From a bacterium (GTDB lineage Bacteria > Bacteroidota > Bacteroidia > NS11-12g > UBA955): 34,566 nucleotides of DNA. The translations under genes and the position numbers were made by a program. How positions within the stretch are numbered: the stretch's first letter is position 1; every line of letters starts with the position of its first letter. The stretch covers positions 1 to 34,566 of the forward strand of contig JAQSCZ010000035.1 of assembly GCA_029945665.1 (NCBI GenBank), written 5' to 3'. Below the pieces are notes generated by a model. That model was not told the DNA's origin. It saw nothing but the letters and a program-made list of their open reading frames with translations, and searched no databases. Positions 26,200 through 34,566 of this stretch are shown here, in pieces.

Positions 26200-26267
26200 G
26201 CGTTTAGTTGGAAAATACTGCCCCGTGTTAGAGATTTTCGCTGTGCTCAAATCACAACACAGGACAA

Positions 26268-26340
26268 CTAAAACAAAATCCCGCACTTTGGGTGCGGGAA
26301 TGTTTTAGTAAGTGGTGGCAATGCGCGAAATGTCGAACTT
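26268..26340. repeat. Nested-hairpin element, copy 2 (different stem, same tail)
   Basis: The outer arms ACTAAAACA (26268-26276) and TGTTTTAGT (26301-26309) enclose CCCGCAC-tttgg-GTGCGGG. The tail GGTGGCAATGCGCGAAATG then TCGAACTT (26313-26340) matches the other copies. It ends at the restored stop codon of the GIY-YIG pseudogene (26339-26341). Confidence 0.8.
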
Positions 26341-26644
26341 ATTCTAGTGATATTGTTTCTTTGGGTATTTTGTAACCTAATGAAGTCAGAGTATAATTTA
26401 GCATTAATTTTAAAGCTCGTTTCCCTTTGGAAGATTTAAAATACTTTTCCCTTTAAATGGCATCATCTTTAAATAAATAATATTCAATGAAAATTAGCTT
26501 TAAAGGTCTTCGATGTTGGGTACTTGAGGTTCCTCCATCATTATGGTTATCGATTCTTTTATTTATTTCTGTTGTAAATCCAACATACAAATGATGGTCC
26601 TTTTCACTAAAAAGAACATTTACTGCGTAAGGCAATAAATTCAT
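26339..26644 (-). pseudogene. GIY-YIG nuclease-family gene broken by one nonsense codon
   Basis: Reading from ATG 26644, the product VNVLFSEKDHHLYVGFTT, then NKRIDNHNDGG and FIEYYLFKDDA matches the small single-domain GIY-YIG family (YVG half of the motif, catalytic Arg in NKR, later Glu). The frame meets TAA at 26453-26455, but the same frame continues as REKYFKSSKGKRALKLML and on to a stop at 26339-26341. This is exactly the family's C-terminal pattern (xREKYFK..KGKRxLK). A single AAA-to-TAA change explains it. The first half of the GIY motif is weak (AVNV in place of YYVYV). It is flanked by hairpin copies 2 and 3. Confidence 0.85.
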
Positions 26645-26734
26645 AGTTTTAAGTGGCAATATAATTCAAATAACTTAAATTAAAAGTGGACCCATGATAG
26701 ATCCCTCGCAGAGCCTCGGGAAAATCACGGGTCA

Positions 26735-26853
26735 CACCCCGTGACGTAAAAACCCTGCCGAAATTACATAAAAAAAACCCTGAAAATAATTTCAGGGTTT
26801 TTTCTGTCACGGGGTGGAGGCAATGAGCGAAATATCGAACTTTTTGGAAAATT
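26735..26853. repeat. Nested-hairpin element, copy 3
   Basis: The outer arms CACCCCGTGAC (26735-26745) and GTCACGGGGTG (26806-26816) pair perfectly over 11 bp. The inner stem AAAAACCCTGAAA-ataa-TTTCAGGGTTTTT is also perfect. The tail GGTGGAGGCAATGAGCGAAA then TATCGAACTT follows. The DUF2971 gene ends 5 bp beyond. Confidence 0.85.
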
Positions 26854-26857
26854 AAAT

Positions 26858-27706
26858 TTAGTGAATATCAATTACTTGTATAGAATTATCAATGTCATTA
26901 TGACGGATAGTTTTTATGACAACATTTGGTAAAATGGTTTTAATCAATTCAATCAAACCAATCTTCTCATTTTGAGGCATTAGGTCACCAATTATTACCT
27001 CGGAGAATGTAGGAATAGGAACTTTAATTTGGCGCTCAGTAATGGCTACAATATCATGGTCCCAGAATTTGTAACATCTATATTCCTTTTCAAATGCCCA
27101 TTTTTTTTCTTTGCAATAAACTTGTATACTATGCTCTATGTCAGGATTTTCAAAAGGATGTAATTTGGGAATTTCATCTAAATATTGCACCTCACCTCCA
27201 CCAGTAGAGGTAATCGAAAAAAGCATTTTACTATTAAAACCAACACAGAATCCGGTACGATTTAATGAATATTTGTTCCACATGTCGATATTATCGGGAA
27301 CTGCGGTAACACTTAAAACACCAACCCTAGAAAAATAACGTTGCATGTGTTCCTGATTCACTTTTTTTACATATTCTTTATCTCTGATAGGAGAATGCTT
27401 TGACCAATAGGAAGCCCATTGGAGATGTTCTAAAGGAGTATAGTATGGATTTTTACTTAATGATTCTTCAATAAAATGCTTTAAAATATCGTCTTCAGTT
27501 AGTAACGAATAATCTGTTGGTAATTTACAGTCTAAAGAATCTTCAAAATCTGCGGGTGAGCTAAAAAAGATTTCTTGTCTAGTTATAAGTTTTAAATGAA
27601 ATGGATTAGAAATATCCCTATACTTATAAACCAAAGTCGGTAAATTTTGTAATTCATGCACTGAAGCAACGAATTGTTTCTTAATATTAATATCTAAGGG
27701 TATCAC
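26858..27706 (-). CDS. DUF2971 family protein
   Basis: The 282-residue protein shows the DUF2971 (PF11185) landmarks: an early LVYKYRDI, FFSSPADFEDSLDC, VGVLSVTAVPDNIDMWNKYS followed by GFCVGFNS, and KKWAFEKEYRCYK. Function of the family is unknown. Members are typically accessory-genome genes. The start is GTG, as no ATG is available and a TAG lies three codons upstream. It begins 19 bp after the RCC1 gene on the same strand and is probably co-transcribed with it. It ends next to a hairpin element, in keeping with an accessory island. Confidence 0.85.
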   Translation of the reverse strand: MIPLDINIKKQFVASVHELQNLPTLVYKYRDISNPFHLKLITRQEIFFSSPADFEDSLDCKLPTDYSLLTEDDILKHFIEESLSKNPYYTPLEHLQWASYWSKHSPIRDKEYVKKVNQEHMQRYFSRVGVLSVTAVPDNIDMWNKYSLNRTGFCVGFNSKMLFSITSTGGGEVQYLDEIPKLHPFENPDIEHSIQVYCKEKKWAFEKEYRCYKFWDHDIVAITERQIKVPIPTFSEVIIGDLMPQNEKIGLIELIKTILPNVVIKTIRHNDIDNSIQVIDIH

Positions 27707-27725
27707 TAAGTTCTAGGATTATACC

Positions 27726-29135
27726 TTATTGAACCACAATCTGCCTATTGTAAACAATCCTTCCATCAAAAATTCTTACCAAATATACGCCCTTGGGAGA
27801 ATTAGAAAGGTCAATTTTATTAGAATAACTTTGATTTAAGACCATTTCACCAATAGAATTGTATATTTCATATCTCATTTCATTTAGGACACCATTATTA
27901 GATATAGTAAACGTACCATTTGAAGGGTTCGGGTAAATTGAAACTGCCAAATCCTTATAATTGGTTTCGACTTCAGAAGAAACTGAGCATAATCCACTAA
28001 CCATTACTGGAGTGCTTTTACAATTACATCCAGTTCTATTGGTTGTGCCATCACCAAGCTCTCCATCATAGTTAAATCCCCAAGCCCAAACTGTGCCATC
28101 GCTTTTAAGGGCTAATGCATGGTTTCCGCCACTTGCTATATCCGTTACACTTGATAGTCCATTTGGAAAAGGTTCTATTTTATCAATATTAGTTCCATCA
28201 CCTAATTGTCCGTTAATATTAACACCCCAAACCCAAACAGATTTGTCGTTTTTTAAGGCAACCGAATTTTCATTTACTGCTTCTATTGCTATTATATTTG
28301 ATAGATTGTGAACCTGAACAGGACTAGTTTTGCATAAACAACCTGCCTTATCCTTTGTGCTATCACCAAGTTGACCATAAAAATTATTTCCCCAAGCCCA
28401 AACTGTTCCATCATTTTTTAGTGCAAGGGAATGTTTACCATATCCTGCTGAGATTGCCTTTATGTTTACCAATAAATTCACTTTAGTGGGAATTATTTTA
28501 TTGTTTATCGTGCTATCTCCTAAAGAACCGGATGAATTGTCGCCCCAAGCAAATACAGTTCCATCATTCTTTAAAGCAAGAGAATATTTATTACCCCCAG
28601 AAATAGCAATAATACTATCTAGTCCATAGACCTTTACAGGAATAGATTTGTCAATTTTACTACTATCCCCTAATTGACCTAAGTTATTTGCACCCCAAGT
28701 CCAAACAGTGCCATCATTTTTCAAGACAAGTGAATGGTCAGCACCACATGATATAGCCTTAATTTGGGTTAGATTATTTATTATTTTAGGACTAATATTA
28801 TTATTATCTCCCCAAAACCACACTGTATTGTCGTTTTTTAATGCTAGAGAATGCTTATTACCACCAGATATTGCAATAATACCTTTTAGGTTATTAACTT
28901 TTGCAGGGGTTGTCTTATCAACCCTAGTGCTATCACCAAGCTGACCATAGAAATTATATCCCCAAGCCTTTACGTTGCTATCATTGCAAATTGCAAAAGA
29001 AAAAGAAGCGCCACCAGCAATTTTCTGTGCATTGATTGTTGCTGGAAAAAAAAACACTAATCTAAATATGACCAATATGCCTGAAATTGTTTTCAGCTTA
29101 TTATCGAATTTTAGGGAGTAAACATTTGTTAACAT
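27726..29135 (-). CDS. T9SS-secreted RCC1-repeat beta-propeller protein
   Basis: The 469-residue protein starts at ATG 29135. A longer TTG start overlaps the promoter box. A hydrophobic export signal (ISGILVIFRLVFFFPATINA) is followed by seven RCC1-type repeats such as VKAWGYNFYGQLGD, VWTWGANNLGQLGD and VWAWGFNYDGELGD, enough for one seven-bladed propeller. The second blade is shortened (VWFWGDNNN, no GQLGD). The last 80 residues (AVSIYPNPSNGTFTI, ending IVYNRQIVVQ) form a T9SS type A sorting domain. Location is therefore cell surface or secreted. Ligand unknown. Confidence 0.92.
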   Translation of the reverse strand: MLTNVYSLKFDNKLKTISGILVIFRLVFFFPATINAQKIAGGASFSFAICNDSNVKAWGYNFYGQLGDSTRVDKTTPAKVNNLKGIIAISGGNKHSLALKNDNTVWFWGDNNNISPKIINNLTQIKAISCGADHSLVLKNDGTVWTWGANNLGQLGDSSKIDKSIPVKVYGLDSIIAISGGNKYSLALKNDGTVFAWGDNSSGSLGDSTINNKIIPTKVNLLVNIKAISAGYGKHSLALKNDGTVWAWGNNFYGQLGDSTKDKAGCLCKTSPVQVHNLSNIIAIEAVNENSVALKNDKSVWVWGVNINGQLGDGTNIDKIEPFPNGLSSVTDIASGGNHALALKSDGTVWAWGFNYDGELGDGTTNRTGCNCKSTPVMVSGLCSVSSEVETNYKDLAVSIYPNPSNGTFTISNNGVLNEMRYEIYNSIGEMVLNQSYSNKIDLSNSPKGVYLVRIFDGRIVYNRQIVVQ

Positions 29136-29150
29136 AATTTTAAAGAAAAA

Positions 29151-29158
29151 CAAAATTA
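29151..29158 (-). promoter_or_regulatory. -7 promoter box of the RCC1 gene
   Basis: TAATTTTG on the minus strand is a perfect TAnnTTTG, 15 nt before ATG 29135. No clear -33 element. Confidence 0.4.
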
Positions 29159-29473
29159 CTTAATTTAGTTAAGATAAACTATTTGTGGTCTGAGGAGCAT
29201 TGATAAATATCTTCCATTTAAAATTAATTTTTATTGATAATCAGCTTATTAGCTAAATAATTGGTCTTTTCTTGGTTAACATAGCGGTTTTTTTAATGAA
29301 TTTAGTTATTCTTGTTTTAGAGTTAATCAATTTTTTTTTAAATAAAATGGATTATTGAGTTAATTTGATACTGTTAAGAATCAGTATTACCAATATATAA
29401 TATTACAAAACCGCAGCATTTTGTTTTATTTTATTAATAAGTTAAAGATACACTTATATAAAAATAAATAAAA
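29159..29473. other. Divergent intergenic region between two T9SS genes
   Basis: About 315 bp of AT-rich sequence without an ORF between the RCC1 gene (minus) and the beta-helix gene (plus). It must hold the upstream parts of both promoters. I found no exact TTTG-N19-TAnnTTTG for the plus-strand operon. Confidence 0.4.
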
Positions 29474-31357
29474 ATGAAACAAAAATTACAACCTGATTCT
29501 GCCTATTTTAAATTAATCTTCTTCTTTTCATTAATTTTTCTTAGTACTAACACTCTTAAGGCATTAATAAACATAAGTGTCAATACACACTGGCACTCTG
29601 GCAATTTGCCTCCAACTTCACTAGGTAATGATTATCGAACTGGAATATTTATTCAATCAAATGTGGAATTGATTATTGATGGGAGGAGTTTGGCAATGAA
29701 TACTGGCACTACAATTGAATTGGATTTAGGAGCACATTTAAGATTAGTAAACAATACAATCATTACATCGTCAAGTCCAGGCACTAATGTTACATGGAAT
29801 GGTATTTTGGCAACTGGTGATTTACTTAATCACTTTATTCAAGAACCTTACACAACCATACTTGATGATACTACTGCATGGCAAGGTATAATAAATCCTG
29901 ATGAAACATATGTAGGAATTTTCAATTCAACAATTTCAAGTGCTTATTATGGTGTTTATTCTGACCGAGGGGCAATTGTTAGAGCAAGAAATTCTACGTT
30001 TTCAGATAATGGAACAGGTGTTTATATAAAGTATAGTATTAATGAAAAATGTGCTACTTATTTTATGGATTGCAATTTTTTATGGACAAAAACTAATTCC
30101 AATCTTGTTCAAACTAATTTAACTGGAATATCGCTTGAAAATTCAAATAATATTAATATTGGTGGATGCACTTTTACAAATAATGATGTTGGGCTTCATT
30201 GCACTGATGAGAGAGGAACAGGGATAAAGGCTGCCGGGGCAAGTTTTAATCTTTCTAAAAGTGGAAATACTTTCTGCAAAGACGCACTGTATTGTTTTGA
30301 AAATTGTTATCAATCTGGAAGTCCCACTCCAGTAAGTCAATCCAATTCATTTACAAATCTTTCAAAAGGAATTGAGGTAACCCAAGGACCGGGGTCCAGT
30401 TTTAGATGGGCTTATGTAGCTAGACAATCTGTATTCCAAGATAATTTCATTGCAATTTCTTCTAATAGTACAGAAAACTCTAAAGTTTATAAATGTACAT
30501 TTAGCGGTAGTAGAAGTGCGTTAGCATATTTCTTTAATACAACCTGTCTAACAAGTACTACAATGATAAATCATATTATATTTACTGATGACCTTGACTG
30601 GGAGGCTTACGATAATACATTTAGCTTTACTGGTGCTTATATAAATCATATAAAAGCTCCAGGTTACACTTTTGCCCAAAGTAGAATTCAAATGAATACA
30701 TTTACTAATTCCAACACATCTACAGTTGCCTCAAATCAAGTAAATGGAATTTACGTTTCTAATACGAATGCATATATGGAAATATATTGCAACACATTCA
30801 CAAATATGGGAACAGACATTAATTTAGTTGCAGGAGGAACTGTTATAGACCCATTGGGCAGCAATACTTTACCTGCTGAAAATGTTTTTTCTTCAATACT
30901 TGTGGGTAGATATAGAATTGATAACTCAGCAAATCCATCTATGAATTATTTCTATAATTCAACCAAAGGAACTTCTCACCGCCCTTTATTTCCGACATCC
31001 TCTATTTCAGTTTTTGAAACAGGTGTCGCTCCTTCTCAAGAAAGAAATTGTTCCCTAAAGTGCTATAAGTTTTATACTACGCCTGTGAAAAAGCATAATT
31101 ACTATGATTCCTATTTTAAGATTTATCCAAATCCAGCGGATAATCAGCTTAATTTGTCATCAGAATTTAACTTGATAAAATCTGTAATTATATATAACTC
31201 ATTAGGACAGGTTGTTTATAATTTTAGTGATGAAACTAATTCAAATCTCCATCAAATAGACGTTTCAAACTTAAATAATGGAATATACCAACTAATGGTT
31301 CTTACTCCTTTTGGAACTACCATATCTAAGAAGATAATTATCACTCATATTAAATAA
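29474..31357 (+). CDS. T9SS-secreted right-handed parallel beta-helix protein
   Basis: The 627-residue protein has an N-terminal export signal (FKLIFFFSLIFLSTNTLKA). A long region of short repeated strands follows, with asparagine/serine-rich turns (VRARNSTFSDNGTGVYI, ISLENSNNINIGGCTFTNND), typical of right-handed parallel beta-helix (pectate lyase-like/NosD-like) folds. The C-terminal 80 residues (FKIYPNPADNQLNL, ending KKIIITHIK) are a T9SS type A sorting domain. No lyase active site could be identified, so it may be structural or adhesive. Its TAA overlaps the ATG of the next gene by one base (TAATG). Confidence 0.88.
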   Translation: MKQKLQPDSAYFKLIFFFSLIFLSTNTLKALINISVNTHWHSGNLPPTSLGNDYRTGIFIQSNVELIIDGRSLAMNTGTTIELDLGAHLRLVNNTIITSSSPGTNVTWNGILATGDLLNHFIQEPYTTILDDTTAWQGIINPDETYVGIFNSTISSAYYGVYSDRGAIVRARNSTFSDNGTGVYIKYSINEKCATYFMDCNFLWTKTNSNLVQTNLTGISLENSNNINIGGCTFTNNDVGLHCTDERGTGIKAAGASFNLSKSGNTFCKDALYCFENCYQSGSPTPVSQSNSFTNLSKGIEVTQGPGSSFRWAYVARQSVFQDNFIAISSNSTENSKVYKCTFSGSRSALAYFFNTTCLTSTTMINHIIFTDDLDWEAYDNTFSFTGAYINHIKAPGYTFAQSRIQMNTFTNSNTSTVASNQVNGIYVSNTNAYMEIYCNTFTNMGTDINLVAGGTVIDPLGSNTLPAENVFSSILVGRYRIDNSANPSMNYFYNSTKGTSHRPLFPTSSISVFETGVAPSQERNCSLKCYKFYTTPVKKHNYYDSYFKIYPNPADNQLNLSSEFNLIKSVIIYNSLGQVVYNFSDETNSNLHQIDVSNLNNGIYQLMVLTPFGTTISKKIIITHIK

Positions 31358-34161
31358 TGCTTTTTTTTAGGTGGTTTAAAATATGTCTCATATTTGTTTG
31401 GGTAAATAACATTTTTACCCAAACCAATAATTTTTGGAATAATTACGAACAAGGTTTTTCTTTTAACGTTTCTGGTAATTTAAAATATCATATTGGTTTA
31501 ACCAATGATTACTCTAGTACAAACAACTTATCTATTGCTGATTTTAATGGATTGCCTTTGCTTTATACCAATGGTAGTAATGTTTATAACTTTAAGAATG
31601 AATTAATACCTAATGGTGTGGGGTTAAAAAGTTATTTCAATAATTTTAATAGCAGCTATTTTTTAACGCTTGATACTAGTAATTTCCTTATGTATGGTAA
31701 TGGCCCAAGTACAAACACAAAAAAATACATAAATGATAGTTTAATATATTACTCTTACATTAAAAGGGATTTCTCAGTTTTAGAACGGTTTTCAATCCCT
31801 CCCAATAAAAAGAATATTCTACTTCATTTTAATTCAAGTATTTTATGTATTACAACTTGCCGGGATAATGATGCACAACCCATAATGGTGTTTCGCACGA
31901 AAAAATATTTTTATTCATATAAGATTGCAACTGGGGGCAATTTCAAAATTTTGGACAGTTTGTATTATCCAGAAAATAAAATAATACCTGATAGTCTTAA
32001 CTTGAATCCATTGCTTGTAACTAATGGTGTTTTTTCTGAAATGCAATTATCTAATAACGGTGAGTTCATTGCCTTTAACGATTTATATGCATTTTCAATA
32101 AAACATTTGAGTGAATTGTATTTTGCATCAAATAATAGATTTATAATGACTTTTGATAAACAAACGGGCAAATTCGGTAGTCCTAAAATGATTAGCACCT
32201 TTTTTTGGCATAAATTCCTGACCCCATTTAAAAATAATAATTATTATGATGGGTTCTGCTTTTCACCCAATGATAGTTTTTTATATTATCATGATGTTTT
32301 TTATGACCTTGGTACTAGATGGAGTACCCATGAAGATTTATACCAATATGATGTATATGGCAATGCCTCTCCTCAATTGATTTATAAGAATATTACAAAA
32401 AATGCAAATAATGTTATATTATCTTTAAATCACTTAGGGGAATTGTTTTTCTTTAATCGTTCAGTTTCAGGAAGCCAAGTATATCTTAATAAAATAAAGC
32501 AACCTAATAACAAATACCCGCAATGTGCTATTCAATTGCAATCAGAGACCGTTAGTACAACTGTTTCAATACAACCTGAATTAATTAATCAACATTTATA
32601 TGATTATATCAGGACAGCCAAACAGGTCAGATACGATTGTGTGGCTAAGGTTGACTATAAAAACAAAAGCCAAACATGGATAGGGTTTACAGATTTTACA
32701 TGGCATATAAAAAATGATAAAGGTGGCATGGATTATTATAAATCTTTTGAGCCACCTCAATTGATTTATACAAAAAACGGGGATTACCCTGTTAAGCTTT
32801 TTGCATACAGTCCAAAGGGTAAAGGTTGTGGAGAATGGTTCATTGATACAATTAAAATTCGTATCCCTGAAAAACCAATTGCAAATTTCTATGCAAAGGA
32901 CAGTATTGTATGTCGTTATACAGGTTTACAATTCATTAATTACAGCAATGCAAAAGATACGATTAATAACAACTACGTTTGGAGTTTCGGAGATGGTAAT
33001 ACAAGTACAGAGAAAAGTCCTTCACATGTTTATACAAGTCCAGGAACTTACACTGTAATCTTATTCTATCGTAATGGCTATTGTGATAGCACTTTGACAA
33101 AGAACCAATATATAAAAGTAGTTGATGCCCCTAAACCCGGGTTTAGTGCACTATATAAGCAAGGTTGTTCACCTTTTACGGCAAATTTCACTGATTCCGT
33201 TACCCTCAATGTCAAGCAAAAGGATTATTACTTCTCAGATGTTAAATTATGGCAGAATATCACCAATCCTAAATTTATCCATACTTTTAATACTGAAGGC
33301 GTTTACAAAGCTGTACAAAGGCTTACTGGCTATTCGGGTTGTGTTATCCAAACCGACTCTGTAATTTTCAATATTTCGAAAGGTCTAACAATGTCAGATA
33401 CATTAAATATCTTTAATTCATCTGTTGAGAACAAACATGCTGTAATTCATTGGAATAGGCATGATGCAGCAGTAAAGTATCAATTATTTAAGGATGGAAA
33501 GCCTTACATACAGCAAAAGGATACCTTTTTTAATGAAACCACACCATATTTAAAAGATGCGGTTTATACTGTCACAGGAATTGATAGCTGTGATAATCAA
33601 AGTTCAACAGGTAGATTAGGAAAGCCAATGCTTTTGCATGGCAATTTAATTGGTAATAATGAAGCGTCTGTTATCTTTTTTTCACCATATCAACAATGGA
33701 AGGGGACTGATATTACCTACAAAATTCAGAAATTAATTAATAATAATTGGTTAATCATCAATAGTGAGAAAGTAAATGCTCCATACCACGATGACCAATT
33801 TTTAAATAAGACTGAACTACAAGCCTGTTATCGAATTGAGGCTTTTGAAAACTCTCAACCTGCTTTGCTATCTCACAGCAATGAATTATGTATTCCTTAC
33901 ATCCCTACATTATTTATACCAACAGCATTCAGCCCGAATAATGATTTAGTAAATGATGTATTTGATATAACTGGGTTTGGAATAGAAAAATACACTTTTA
34001 CTGTTTATAACCGTTGGGGGCAAAAAGTTTTTAATGGAATAGATAAACAAAGTTGGGATGGTAGCAATGCATCGGAAGGTATTTATCTCATTTTAATTGA
34101 ATATACTACTAACGAAGGCCTGAATCTTGTCCAAAGAGTTAACGTTACACTCATAAAGTAA
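31357..34161 (+). CDS. PKD-domain protein with gliding-motility/T9SS type B C-terminal domain
   Basis: The 934-residue protein begins with a signal peptide (FFRWFKICLIFVWVNNIFT). Residues about 30-400 are unclassified but propeller-like, with phrases such as FCFSPNDSFLYYHD. One clear PKD domain lies at about 514-588 (VWSFGDGNTSTEKSPSHVYT), and further Ig/fibronectin-like segments follow. The last 85 residues (FIPTAFSPNNDLVNDVFDI, YNRWGQKVF, WDGSN) are the gliding_CTERM / T9SS type B sorting domain. The ATG overlaps the previous stop (TAATG), so both are translated from one mRNA. They probably form a surface assembly. Type B proteins often need a partner or PorP-like anchor, and none is seen in the window. 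Confidence 0.9.
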   Translation: MLFFRWFKICLIFVWVNNIFTQTNNFWNNYEQGFSFNVSGNLKYHIGLTNDYSSTNNLSIADFNGLPLLYTNGSNVYNFKNELIPNGVGLKSYFNNFNSSYFLTLDTSNFLMYGNGPSTNTKKYINDSLIYYSYIKRDFSVLERFSIPPNKKNILLHFNSSILCITTCRDNDAQPIMVFRTKKYFYSYKIATGGNFKILDSLYYPENKIIPDSLNLNPLLVTNGVFSEMQLSNNGEFIAFNDLYAFSIKHLSELYFASNNRFIMTFDKQTGKFGSPKMISTFFWHKFLTPFKNNNYYDGFCFSPNDSFLYYHDVFYDLGTRWSTHEDLYQYDVYGNASPQLIYKNITKNANNVILSLNHLGELFFFNRSVSGSQVYLNKIKQPNNKYPQCAIQLQSETVSTTVSIQPELINQHLYDYIRTAKQVRYDCVAKVDYKNKSQTWIGFTDFTWHIKNDKGGMDYYKSFEPPQLIYTKNGDYPVKLFAYSPKGKGCGEWFIDTIKIRIPEKPIANFYAKDSIVCRYTGLQFINYSNAKDTINNNYVWSFGDGNTSTEKSPSHVYTSPGTYTVILFYRNGYCDSTLTKNQYIKVVDAPKPGFSALYKQGCSPFTANFTDSVTLNVKQKDYYFSDVKLWQNITNPKFIHTFNTEGVYKAVQRLTGYSGCVIQTDSVIFNISKGLTMSDTLNIFNSSVENKHAVIHWNRHDAAVKYQLFKDGKPYIQQKDTFFNETTPYLKDAVYTVTGIDSCDNQSSTGRLGKPMLLHGNLIGNNEASVIFFSPYQQWKGTDITYKIQKLINNNWLIINSEKVNAPYHDDQFLNKTELQACYRIEAFENSQPALLSHSNELCIPYIPTLFIPTAFSPNNDLVNDVFDITGFGIEKYTFTVYNRWGQKVFNGIDKQSWDGSNASEGIYLILIEYTTNEGLNLVQRVNVTLIK

Positions 34162-34305
34162 CCTATTTCTGGTTCAGAAAATCTTCAATTAGCTTGGAAC
34201 GAAAATCATTTATTTTGTCCCTTTTTCCGAAGGGAATTAGCTATAATAAGAAAAATAACCAGTGTCGAACCTCAGAAATTAATCCTCTATTTTCGTACAT
34301 CGCTT

Positions 34306-34410
34306 ACCTGAAGCAGGTCTTGGTGCAAAAAAAAATCGGAATAACTGATAGTAGTTTCAATTATTCCGATTTGGTGGAAGCAATAGGCAGAATGTCGAAC
34401 TTCTTGGAAT
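34306..34410. repeat. Nested-hairpin element, copy 4
   Basis: A 12-bp perfect stem AAATCGGAATAA (34333-34344) / TTATTCCGATTT (34361-34372) is followed at once by the tail GGTGGAAGCAATAGGCAGAA then TGTCGAACTT (34373-34402). A small ACCTG-aag-CAGGT hairpin (34306-34318) precedes it. Here the tail's reverse complement reads GCTTCCACCA, with a tRNA-like CCA. Confidence 0.75.
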
Positions 34411-34566
34411 GATAAATCAACGTAATTTTAAGCTTTGAATTCTTTAAAGTTCATATAAATCCATTTATTAATGTAAGTTTAAAAAATAGCAATGATGCCA
34501 TATTGAATAAAGTGGAGTAATAGACATTTTTAATGCTATTTTTAAGACGCAAGCTTCTAATAGACA

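Noticed and set aside
26313-26340. Possible tRNA gene fragment in the hairpin tails
   Set aside because: A TTCGA T-loop-like motif and an acceptor-like end are present, but the spacing is wrong, no T-stem forms and no D- or anticodon arm exists. Kept as a repeat tail, not a tRNA.
26041-26340. CRISPR array
   Set aside because: The repeats are palindromic, irregularly spaced and of different stem sequence, with no unique spacers of uniform length and no cas genes.
34163-34245. Minus-strand fragment reading GKRDKINDFRSKLIEDFL
   Set aside because: It looks protein-like, but only about 25 codons are open and a TAG precedes it. It could be a gene remnant, but this cannot be supported.
34194-34412. 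72-codon plus-strand ORF at the right end
   Set aside because: It runs through hairpin element copy 4 and its tail, so the open frame is a by-product of the repeat.

Overview
The window looks like a chromosomal segment of a low-GC member of the Bacteroidota. Four proteins carry type IX secretion (T9SS) C-terminal sorting domains (three type A, one gliding/type B). Promoters follow the Bacteroidota pattern TTTG-N19-TAnnTTTG, Shine-Dalgarno sequences are scarce, and the RHS proteins are of the Bacteroidota type. No rRNA or intact tRNA gene was seen, and I cannot name the genus.

Layout. (1) 1-5340, minus strand: a polymorphic-toxin locus. Two truncated RHS C-terminal cassettes, one with a JAMM-like and one with an HExxH metallopeptidase-like tip, are each followed by a candidate immunity gene. 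Both cassettes share a 91-bp core repeat, and each pair ends at a 54-bp direct repeat. (2) 5578-15920: mostly housekeeping. It holds an ABC exporter, a TPR histidine kinase with its LuxR-type regulator, LpxH, an unknown exported protein, RF1 (prfA), a 0.6-kb non-coding stretch, glycyl-tRNA synthetase, a phosphoribosyltransferase and type B ribosomal protein L31 with a clear promoter and terminator. (3) 16000-20864, minus: a lipoprotein gene overlapping a 1476-residue T9SS surface protein. (4) 21083-25999: a Ca-type P-type ATPase, a small membrane protein, a membrane-anchored LytTR regulator and a CarF/TMEM189-type desaturase. (5) 26000-27706: an accessory island of hairpin elements around a GIY-YIG gene broken by one nonsense codon, then a DUF2971 protein. 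(6) 27726-34161: three more T9SS cargo proteins, namely an RCC1 propeller, and a parallel beta-helix protein overlapping a PKD/gliding-domain protein. A fourth hairpin element follows.

The two most notable systems are the RHS toxin/immunity cassette array, with duplicated sequence on both sides of the exchangeable module, and a four-copy family of nested hairpins. Each hairpin ends in a conserved tail of about 30 nt with a T-loop-like GTTCGA, and the family is clustered around the GIY-YIG pseudogene. Several genes have a -7 promoter box only 6-9 nt before the start codon, suggesting leaderless or very short-leader mRNAs.
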